Assembly: GCF_019049285.1 (NCBI RefSeq)
Contig: NZ_JAGMUL010000082.1
Location: 1-64,000 of the forward strand
Reading direction: 5' to 3'
DNA: 64,000 bases
Source: Streptomyces sp. AC550_RSS872
GTDB lineage: Bacteria > Actinomycetota > Actinomycetes > Streptomycetales > Streptomycetaceae
Both the position numbers and the translations under genes were made by a program. Below, one piece after another: positions 58,014-64,000 of this stretch; positions within the stretch are counted from its first letter, which is position 1, and each line of letters opens with the position of its first letter. Under the pieces are notes generated by a model. The model saw only the letters and a list, made by a program, of their open reading frames with translations, was not told the DNA's origin and did not search any database.

Positions 58014-58397
58014 ATGAACCAGACGCCAGCGGGCGACGGCCAGGGCTCCGGCACGTACGTCGGCGGATCCGTCACCGGCAACGGCATCGCGGTCGGTGCG
58101 GGCGCCAGTGCCCGTTACACGTCGATGACGGCTCCGGCCGACGCGTCGCATCAGGCCTTGCTCCAGGCCGTCCGCGACCTCAGCGAGGACCTGAGGAGGT
58201 ACCCGGTCACCCCCGAGACGCAGGAGCTCTCCGCGAGCCTGGAGGAGACGGAGCAGCAGGTGACCAGCACCGGCCGCGCCCAGCCCGGCGTGCTGGGCCG
58301 GCTCCGCACCGCCCTGGAGGCGGCGGGCGGCGTCCTCGGCGCGATCACGTCCGCTACGGCCCTCGGCACGGCCGTGGCCGGACTCATCGGGGGCTGA
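58014..58397 (+). CDS. Small protein with GNGIAVG tag and C-terminal hydrophobic helix
   Basis: 127 aa. The N-terminus GTYVGGSVTGNGIAVGAGA repeats the motif that ends the preceding protein. A helical charged middle (LLQAVRDLSEDLRRYPVTPE, LSASLEETEQQVTS) leads to a Gly/Ala-rich hydrophobic end (VLGAITSATALGTAVAGLIGG) that could insert in membrane. No family recognised. ATG at 58014 with GGAGG. It lies 16 bp after the previous gene and 3 bp before the next. Confidence 0.8.
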   Translation: MNQTPAGDGQGSGTYVGGSVTGNGIAVGAGASARYTSMTAPADASHQALLQAVRDLSEDLRRYPVTPETQELSASLEETEQQVTSTGRAQPGVLGRLRTALEAAGGVLGAITSATALGTAVAGLIGG

Positions 58398-58400
58398 GTG

Positions 58401-59324
58401 ATGGGCGGCGGGGGCACCGGCGAGGTCCGGTGGAACAAGGACACCCAGTCGTGGGAACGGGTGGGCGCGGGCGGTCACCCCGCCCCGCCTCCGCCGCCCG
58501 CGAAGCCCGTCCGGCCACCGACGGCCGCAGGGCTGCCGGCCGGCTTCGGTGAGGGGACGCCGGGGGAGGGGCCCGCCGGAGAGCCGGCGGACGGCGCGAC
58601 CCCGCCCGACTGGCCGCAGCCGCCCTCCTTACCGCCCGAGGCCCCGCGCGGCCGGCGCGGGAGGGTCGTCGCCGCCGCGGTCGGTGCGGCGGTCGCGGTC
58701 ACCGCGCTCGCGAGCTGGCTCGCGGTCGACATGGCGGGGGACGACGGCGACACGGCGGACCGCGCCCCGGCGAGCACGGCCGGCGTCTCCCGGGACGACC
58801 GGTCCACACCGCCCCCGGACACCCCGTCCGATGCGGCTCCGACCTCCGAGGACCCGTTCACGGCCGCGTCCGAGTCACCCGAAGTGCCCGCCGGATACCG
58901 GCCGGTCGAGGACCCCTCGGGCTTCTCCACCGTCGTCCCGGAGGACTGGACCCGCAGCGAGCAGAAGGACGGAGCGGTCGTCTTCTACACCTCGCCCGAC
59001 GAGCGCGCCCTGATGCAGATCTTCGAGGTGGTCGAAGCGGGCTACACCCCCGACGACGCCCTCGACGTCGCTGTCGGCAGTCTCTCCGGACAGCCGGGCT
59101 TCAAGGAGATCAGCCGGGGAACCGTCCCGGAGGAGACGTACGCGAGCGAGCTCGTCTACGAGTACGACAGCGAGGACCTCGGCGAGCGGGTGAGGGCCGT
59201 CGACCGGGTCTTCCAGACGGACGACGGCCGCCTCTACGCGATGGTCGTCCGAGGCACGACGGAGGACTGGCCCGCGACGCGGGAGACGCTGGAGAGCGCC
59301 AGGGCGGCGTTCACGCCGAGCTGA
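58401..59324 (+). CDS. Single-pass membrane protein with ectodomain resembling kinase sensor domains
   Basis: 307 aa. Pro/Gly-rich cytoplasmic part (about 1-90) starting GEVRWNKDTQSWERV, a membrane helix near 93-113 (VVAAAVGAAVAVTALASWLAV), a Ser/Thr/Pro linker and an extracytoplasmic domain (about 158-307): YRPVEDPSGFSTVVPEDWTR, DERALMQIFEV, YASELVYEYDSED and RLYAMVVRGTTEDW. This outside domain is like the ligand-binding or sensor parts of some actinobacterial Ser/Thr kinases, here without a kinase. I chose ATG at 58401; a GTG lies one codon before. Its 3' end overlaps the convergent MarR-GNAT gene by 14 bp. Confidence 0.83.
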   Translation: MGGGGTGEVRWNKDTQSWERVGAGGHPAPPPPPAKPVRPPTAAGLPAGFGEGTPGEGPAGEPADGATPPDWPQPPSLPPEAPRGRRGRVVAAAVGAAVAVTALASWLAVDMAGDDGDTADRAPASTAGVSRDDRSTPPPDTPSDAAPTSEDPFTAASESPEVPAGYRPVEDPSGFSTVVPEDWTRSEQKDGAVVFYTSPDERALMQIFEVVEAGYTPDDALDVAVGSLSGQPGFKEISRGTVPEETYASELVYEYDSEDLGERVRAVDRVFQTDDGRLYAMVVRGTTEDWPATRETLESARAAFTPS

Positions 59325-60219
59325 GGCCGTCAGGTGCGTCCAGCCGCTTCTCGAACCAGTGGCTGGCGTAGACGTTGTCGTCGTACGCCGGGATGTCCGT
59401 GTATCCGCAGGCCCGGTACATCGCCTGCGCTTCGGTGAGCGCGGCGTGGGTGTCGAGGCGTACGACGGTGAAGTGCCGCGCGGAGGCCTCCTGTTCGAGC
59501 GCGTCGAGCAGACGGCGGGCGAGGCCGAGGCGGCGGGCGTCGGGGTGCACCCAGACGTGGCGGATCTCGCCGACGCCGGGTTCCAGGCGCCGTAGCGCCC
59601 CGCAACCCACGGGACGGTCTTCCTCGTAGGCGACGAAGAACGCCCCGGCGTCGCCGGACACCTCCTGCGGCCGTACGAGGTCGTCCTTGTCGAACCCCTC
59701 GGGGAACCGCTCGTCGATGTCGGCGGCGTAGGCGTCCAGGCAGGCCCGGGCGTCAGGTGCCGCGCCGTCGACGAGGACGACGGTGATGCCGGCGAGGCGC
59801 AGCAGCCGCTGGGCGGTGGCCATCGCCCGGGTCAGTTCGGCGCGCTGTGCCTCGCCGAGGCCTTCGAGGAGCCCGGCTGCGGCAGCGCTCGCCCGCCGGT
59901 CCTGCTCCGTCACCTCCACCCGCCCGGCCGGGGTCAGCTCGAGCACACGCAGCCGGTTGTCCCTCGGGTGCGCGCTCACCCGGACCATGCCCTGGGCCTG
60001 AAGCGCCTTGGCCATCCGGCTCAGATACCCGGCGTCCAGACCGAGCCGGCTCCTGAGTTCCCGCAGGGACGCGCCGTCGCCGATCTCGAAGAGCAGCCGG
60101 GCCTCGCCCAGCGGGCGGTCCTGGCCGAGGTAGTGGTCGTCCAGTACGCCGATGCGGCGTGTGAAGTAACGGTTGAAGCGGCGGAAGGCCGTCACATGAT
60201 CCGTCGACACTGGCTCCAT
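59311..60219 (-). CDS. MarR-GNAT fusion: transcriptional regulator with N-acetyltransferase domain
   Basis: 302 aa. MarR winged helix about 1-145 (VTAFRRFNRYFTRRIGVLD, LRELRSRLGLDAGYLSRMAK as recognition helix, RDNRLRVLELT wing). GNAT domain about 155-300 (CGALRRLEPGVGEIRHVWV, HPDARRLGLARRLLDALE for acetyl-CoA binding, ALTEAQAMYRACGY). Such fusions are common in actinobacteria; the substrate is unknown. ATG at 60219. A perfect 18-bp palindrome 5 bp upstream of the start suggests autoregulation. It is divergent from the betaine genes and may control them. Confidence 0.93.
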   Translation of the reverse strand: MEPVSTDHVTAFRRFNRYFTRRIGVLDDHYLGQDRPLGEARLLFEIGDGASLRELRSRLGLDAGYLSRMAKALQAQGMVRVSAHPRDNRLRVLELTPAGRVEVTEQDRRASAAAAGLLEGLGEAQRAELTRAMATAQRLLRLAGITVVLVDGAAPDARACLDAYAADIDERFPEGFDKDDLVRPQEVSGDAGAFFVAYEEDRPVGCGALRRLEPGVGEIRHVWVHPDARRLGLARRLLDALEQEASARHFTVVRLDTHAALTEAQAMYRACGYTDIPAYDDNVYASHWFEKRLDAPDGLSSA

Positions 60220-60223
60220 AGTT

Positions 60224-60241
60224 CTTTGACTTTAGTCAAAG
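60224..60241. promoter_or_regulatory. 18-bp perfect palindrome, predicted MarR operator
   Basis: CTTTGACTTTAGTCAAAG, two 8-bp arms (60224-60231 and 60234-60241) and a TT spacer, immediately upstream of the MarR-GNAT start codon and in the divergent region with the betaine aldehyde dehydrogenase gene. AT-rich against the background, which makes it stand out. Confidence 0.8.
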
Positions 60242-60428
60242 GTTGGGGCCCGGTCGACCCCATGGATGCCCTTTTCATTGCTGTTTGTCCGGATGTTCAG
60301 TGATGCACCGCACTTTCGACCCTCGATTGCGCATGCAACACGGGGGCCGGGGCAGGTGGTCACGGTCCTCGTGGGTGACACCTGTGTGACTCAGAGGCAC
60401 TGAACAGGAACGGAAGGCAACACCGATC

Positions 60429-61946
60429 ATGACCGGACAGCAGGCGCAGCAGACGATTCACGCCGGCGGCGAGTGGCGCGACGCCGTCTCCGGCGCGACG
60501 CGCGAGATCCTCGACCCCGCGGACGCGACGCCGTTCGCCGTGGTCGCCGAGGGCGACGAGAAGGACACCGACCTCGCGGTCGCGGCCGCCCACCGAGCCT
60601 TCGACGGCGGCCGGGGGGAGTGGCCGCGCACGCCCGTCGCCGAGCGCGCCGCCCTGCTGCGCCGCGTCGCCGACCTCCTCGTACGCGACCGCGAGAAGCT
60701 CGGCCTGCTGGAGAGCCGCGACGCCGGCAAGACCCTCGAGGAGGGCCGGGTCGACATCGACTGCGTCGCCGACGCCTTCCGCTACTTCGCCGACCTCGTC
60801 GCCGCCGAGGCCCCGGGCCGGGTCGTCGACGCCGGCTCCTGCGACATCCACAGCGTCGTCGTCCACGAGCCGGTCGGTGTCTGTGCGCTGATCACGCCCT
60901 GGAACTACCCCCTCCTCCAGGCGAGTTGGAAGATCGCCCCGGCCCTCGCCGCCGGGAACACCTTCGTCGTCAAGCCCAGCGAGATCACCCCGCTGACGAC
61001 CGTCGCGCTCATCGAGCTACTGGTCGAGGCAGGGCTGCCCACCGGGGTCGCCAACATCGTCACCGGGCCCGGCCACTCCGTCGGCGCCCGCCTCGCCGAG
61101 CACCCCGACGTCGACCTCGTCTCCTTCACCGGCGGCCTGGTCAGCGGCACCAAGGTGGCCCAGGCCGCGGCGCCCTCCGTCAAGAAGGTCGCGCTCGAAC
61201 TCGGCGGCAAGAACCCCAACGTCGTCTTCGCCGACGCCTGCGCCACGGAGGAGGGCTTCGACACCGCCGTCGACCAGGCCCTCAACGCCGCCTTCATCCA
61301 CAGCGGCCAGGTCTGCTCGGCCGGCGGCCGTCTCATCGTCGAGGAGTCCGTCCGGGACCGCTTCGTCGCCGAACTCGCCCGCAGGGCAGGCCGGATCCGG
61401 CTCGGCCGCGGCACCGCCGACGGCGTCGAGTGCGGGCCGCTCGTCTCCGAGCAGCAGCGCGCGAAGGTCGAGGCGTACGTCGACTCCGCGCTCAAGGAGG
61501 GCGCGGTGCTGCGCTCCGGCGGCCGGCGTCCCGAGCCGTCCCCGGAGCGGCCGGAGAGCGGCTACTTCTTCGAGCCGACCGTCCTCGACCACTGCCACCG
61601 CGAGATGCGTGTCGTCCGCGAGGAGGTCTTCGGCCCGGTCCTCACCGTCGAGACCTTCCGCACCGAGGACGAGGCGGTCGCCCTCGCCAACGACACCGAG
61701 TACGGGCTCGCGGGCGCCGTCTGGACCGCCGACGCGGGACGGGCGCGGCGGGTCGCCGGCCGACTGCGGCACGGCACCGTCTGGATCAACGACTTCCACC
61801 CCTACCTTCCGCAGGCGGAGTGGGGCGGCTTCGGCAAGAGCGGCGTGGGGCGCGAACTCGGCCCCGCGGGGCTCGCCGAGTACCGCGAGAGCAAGCACGT
61901 GTACCAGAACCTGGCGCCGACGCCGGTTCGGTGGTTCCGGGGCTGA
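60429..61946 (+). CDS. betB: Betaine aldehyde dehydrogenase
   Basis: 505 aa, ALDH superfamily. PWNYPLLQASWKIAPALAAG (NAD site), the catalytic Glu in LELGGKNPNVVF (near 259) and the catalytic Cys in HSGQVCSAGGR (near 298), then EEVFGPVLTVETF and the C-terminal KSGVGRELG. It oxidises betaine aldehyde to glycine betaine. The substrate is inferred from the adjacent choline dehydrogenase and ProV-type genes; a general aldehyde dehydrogenase is the alternative. ATG at 60429 with GGAAGG. Confidence 0.92.
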   Translation: MTGQQAQQTIHAGGEWRDAVSGATREILDPADATPFAVVAEGDEKDTDLAVAAAHRAFDGGRGEWPRTPVAERAALLRRVADLLVRDREKLGLLESRDAGKTLEEGRVDIDCVADAFRYFADLVAAEAPGRVVDAGSCDIHSVVVHEPVGVCALITPWNYPLLQASWKIAPALAAGNTFVVKPSEITPLTTVALIELLVEAGLPTGVANIVTGPGHSVGARLAEHPDVDLVSFTGGLVSGTKVAQAAAPSVKKVALELGGKNPNVVFADACATEEGFDTAVDQALNAAFIHSGQVCSAGGRLIVEESVRDRFVAELARRAGRIRLGRGTADGVECGPLVSEQQRAKVEAYVDSALKEGAVLRSGGRRPEPSPERPESGYFFEPTVLDHCHREMRVVREEVFGPVLTVETFRTEDEAVALANDTEYGLAGAVWTADAGRARRVAGRLRHGTVWINDFHPYLPQAEWGGFGKSGVGRELGPAGLAEYRESKHVYQNLAPTPVRWFRG

Positions 61947-61983
61947 CGCTGCGTCTCCGACAGTGCCGCGGTTCGTCGTTCGG

Positions 61984-62062
61984 CGTCTGCGGCGCCATCG
62001 TGGCTGGTCGCGCCCGCGCGGCGGAGCCGCATATCGACGCAGCCCCGCGCCCCTTCAGGGCG
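61984..62062 (-). repeat. Dispersed intergenic repeat, family B, copy 2
   Basis: On the minus strand: GCGCCCTGAAGGGGCGCGGG, GATATGCGGCTCCGCCGCGC, GGGCGCGACCAGCCACGATG and GCGCCGCAG. It matches 23331-23411. It lies between betB and betA, two co-directional genes, so transcription should pass through it. Confidence 0.75.
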
Positions 62063-62105
62063 CTTCCGTCACGCCCCTCAAGTCTGAACCCCTGGAGTAC
62101 CCCCC

Positions 62106-63635
62106 ATGTCCCAGAACACCCCCGTCTACGACTACGTCGTCATCGGCGGCGGCACCGCAGGCTCCGTCATAGCCTCCCGCCTCACCGAGAACCCCGACAC
62201 CACCGTCGCCGTCATCGAGGGCGGCCCCAGTGACGTCGGCCGCGACGACGTCCTCACCCTGCGCCGCTGGATGGGTCTCCTCGGCGGCGAGCTGGACTAC
62301 GACTACCCCACCACCGAGCAGCCCCGCGGCAACTCGCACATCCGGCACAGCCGGGCCCGTGTCCTCGGCGGATGTTCCAGCCACAACACGCTCATCGCCT
62401 TCAAGCCGCTGCCGTCCGACTGGGACGAGTGGGAGGAGGCGGGCGCCACGGGCTGGGGCGCGGTGCCGATGGAGGCGTACTACGCCCGGCTGAAGAACAA
62501 CATCGTCCCGGTCGACGAGAAGGACCGCAACGCCATCGCCCGCGACTTCGTCGACGCGGCGCAGGGCGCGCTCGGCGTCCCGCGTGTCGAGGGCTTCAAC
62601 AAGCAGCCCTTCACCGAGGGCGTCGGTTTCTTCGACCTCGCCTACCACCCCGAGAACAACAAGCGTTCGTCGGCGTCGGTGGCGTATCTGCACCCGGTGA
62701 TGGACGAGCGGGAGAACCTGACGATCCTGCTGGAGACCTGGGCGTACAAGCTGGAGCTGAACGGCACGCGCGCCGAGGGCGTCCACGTCCGTACCAAGGA
62801 CGGCGAGGAGGTCCTGATCCGCGCCCGGCGCGAGGTGGTCCTGTGCGCGGGCGCCGTCGACTCGCCCCGGCTGCTGATGCACTCCGGCATCGGACCCGGG
62901 GAGGACCTCACCAAGCTGGGCATCCCGGTCGTCCACGACCTGCCGGGCGTCGGCGAGAACCTGCTCGACCACCCCGAGTCGGTGATCGTCTGGGAGACCG
63001 ACGGACCGATCCCCGACAACTCCGCGATGGACTCCGACGCGGGCCTCTTCGTGCGCCGCGACCCCGAACACCAGGGCCCCGACCTGATGTTCCACTTCTA
63101 CCAGATCCCGTTCACGGACAACCCGGAACGACTGGGCTACCAGCGGCCGGAGTTCGGGGTGTCCATGACCCCGAACATCCCCAAGCCGAAGAGCCGCGGC
63201 CGGCTGTACCTGACCAGCGCCGACCCGGCCGTGAAGCCCGCGCTGGACTTCCGCTACTTCACCGACGAGGACGACTACGACGGCCGCACCCTCGTCGACG
63301 GCATCCGCATCGCCCGTGAGATCGCCAAGACCGAACCGCTCGCGGGCTGGCTCAAGCGGGAGGTGTGCCCCGGCCCCGACGTCACCGGCGACGAGGAGCT
63401 CAGCGAGTACGCGCGCAAGGTCGCGCACACCGTGTACCACCCGGCCGGCACCTGCCGCATGGGCGCCGCCGACGACGAACTGGCCGTGGTCGACCCACAG
63501 TTGAGAATCCGAGGCCTGGACGGCATCCGAATCGCCGACGCCTCCGTCTTCCCGACGATGACCGCAGTGAACCCGATGATCGGCGTGCTCATGGTCGGGG
63601 AGAAGGCCGTCGATCTGCTTGGAGGTGAGGCGTGA
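62106..63635 (+). CDS. betA: Choline dehydrogenase (GMC oxidoreductase)
   Basis: 509 aa. FAD-binding GGGTAGSVIASRL at the start, the family signature RVLGGCSSHNTLIA near 85 and AGAVDSPRLLMHSGIGPGE near 255. The active-site His is in YHPAGTCRMG (near 446), with TAVNPMIGVLMVGEKA at the end where Asn replaces the second His of many members. It converts choline to betaine aldehyde, the step before BetB. ATG at 62106. The stop overlaps the ATG of the ABC ATPase gene (TGATG), so the transporter is probably in the same operon. Confidence 0.9.
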   Translation: MSQNTPVYDYVVIGGGTAGSVIASRLTENPDTTVAVIEGGPSDVGRDDVLTLRRWMGLLGGELDYDYPTTEQPRGNSHIRHSRARVLGGCSSHNTLIAFKPLPSDWDEWEEAGATGWGAVPMEAYYARLKNNIVPVDEKDRNAIARDFVDAAQGALGVPRVEGFNKQPFTEGVGFFDLAYHPENNKRSSASVAYLHPVMDERENLTILLETWAYKLELNGTRAEGVHVRTKDGEEVLIRARREVVLCAGAVDSPRLLMHSGIGPGEDLTKLGIPVVHDLPGVGENLLDHPESVIVWETDGPIPDNSAMDSDAGLFVRRDPEHQGPDLMFHFYQIPFTDNPERLGYQRPEFGVSMTPNIPKPKSRGRLYLTSADPAVKPALDFRYFTDEDDYDGRTLVDGIRIAREIAKTEPLAGWLKREVCPGPDVTGDEELSEYARKVAHTVYHPAGTCRMGAADDELAVVDPQLRIRGLDGIRIADASVFPTMTAVNPMIGVLMVGEKAVDLLGGEA

Positions 63636-64000
63636 TGAGTACCTTTAACACCCCTGGTGCTACTGCTACCCCTGGTACCGCTAGTGCCACTGATACCCCT
63701 GTCTTCTCTGTCGACGGTCTCTGGAAGGTCTTCGGCCCGAAGGCCCACCGCGTCCCGGCCGACCCGGAGCTGGCCGGGCTCACGTCCGCCGAGCTGCGCG
63801 CCCGCACCGGCTGCACGGCGGCCGTGCAGGACGTCTCCTTCGACGTCCGCAAGGGCGAGGTCTTCGTCGTGATGGGCCTGTCCGGCTCCGGCAAGTCCAC
63901 GCTGGTGCGCTGTCTGACCCGGCTGATCGAGCCGACCGCGGGCACCATCGCCATCGACGGCGAGGACGTCCGCGCCATGGACAAGACCCGGCTGCGCGAA
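63635..64000 (+). CDS. proV: Glycine betaine/proline ABC transporter ATPase, ProV-type (partial)
   Basis: 122 codons are visible before the window ends. ProV features: VDGLWKVFG, the AELRARTGCTAAVQDVSFDV segment unique to this subfamily, Walker A GLSGSGKST, and TRLIEPTAGTIAIDGEDV. It should drive import of glycine betaine or proline as osmoprotectant; permease and binding protein genes are expected beyond 64000. The first 22 residues (STFNTPGATATPGTASATDT) form a Thr/Ala/Pro tail with many T-ending codons, unlike the rest of the gene. ATG at 63635 with GGAGG 9 nt upstream. Confidence 0.92.
   Translation, partial: MSTFNTPGATATPGTASATDTPVFSVDGLWKVFGPKAHRVPADPELAGLTSAELRARTGCTAAVQDVSFDVRKGEVFVVMGLSGSGKSTLVRCLTRLIEPTAGTIAIDGEDVRAMDKTRLRE

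Overview
The window is chromosomal DNA of a Streptomyces or very close relative. The evidence is uniformly very high GC with strong third-position GC bias, frequent GTG and TTG starts, GGAGG-type ribosome binding sites, GC-rich hairpin terminators, and streptomycete-specific families (DUF2690 XRE proteins, ALF repeats, SAV_2336-type proteins, Trypco1). The gene order sucC-sucD ... perM-like - purN - purH, then folD-DUF3017, mdh and betaine genes matches the core arm of Streptomyces chromosomes. I see no tRNA, rRNA, CRISPR array, insertion sequence or complete prophage.

Layout. (1) 0.2-8.3 kb: a secreted NlpC/P60 cell-wall hydrolase behind a c-di-AMP (ydaO-type) riboswitch, the helicase PcrA, an M23 peptidase, a lipase-like hydrolase and the small cobalamin subunit of isobutyryl-CoA mutase. 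(2) 8.4-16.9 kb: a first MoxR/VWA module, with DUF5691 and SWIM zinc-finger genes facing a MoxR ATPase - DUF5682 - VWA operon that holds two tiny overlapping ORFs. (3) 17.2-20.6 kb: two secreted proteins, one built from an 11-residue repeat. (4) 21-29.6 kb: central metabolism (sucCD, purN, purH) interleaved with a membrane-anchored sigma-like protein and a PerM-like membrane protein. (5) 29.7-42.8 kb: a cell-wall sensing and remodelling cluster with three Ser/Thr kinases that carry peptidoglycan-binding or lytic-transglycosylase-like ectodomains, two FHA-like partners, secreted peptidoglycan-binding proteins, a DUF1906 glycosidase-like protein, and a truncated RsbW-like ATPase. (6) 43-49 kb: folD-DUF3017, two related membrane-anchored XRE regulators and mdh. 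(7) 49-59.3 kb: a second MoxR system of the VMAP (vWA-MoxR-associated protein) conflict type. It is a four-gene operon, each gene overlapping the next by 4 nt (Trypco1, trypsin-VMAP, MoxR, vWA-pseudokinase-MinD fusion), divergent from a three-gene membrane-protein operon. (8) 59.3-64 kb: a MarR-GNAT regulator with a perfect operator, betaine aldehyde dehydrogenase, choline dehydrogenase and the start of a ProV-type glycine betaine ABC ATPase. This set makes and imports the osmoprotectant glycine betaine.

The most interesting part is region 7. A predicted protease, an AAA+ switch and a protein joining a vWA-like, a kinase-like and a MinD-like domain, the last two with degraded catalytic motifs, are expressed as one unit beside membrane proteins that share a GNGIAVG tag. 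Region 5, with duplicated FHA-kinase pairs whose extracellular sensors have diverged, comes second. Two families of short dispersed intergenic repeats each occur twice in the window, and one of them supplies a stop codon.
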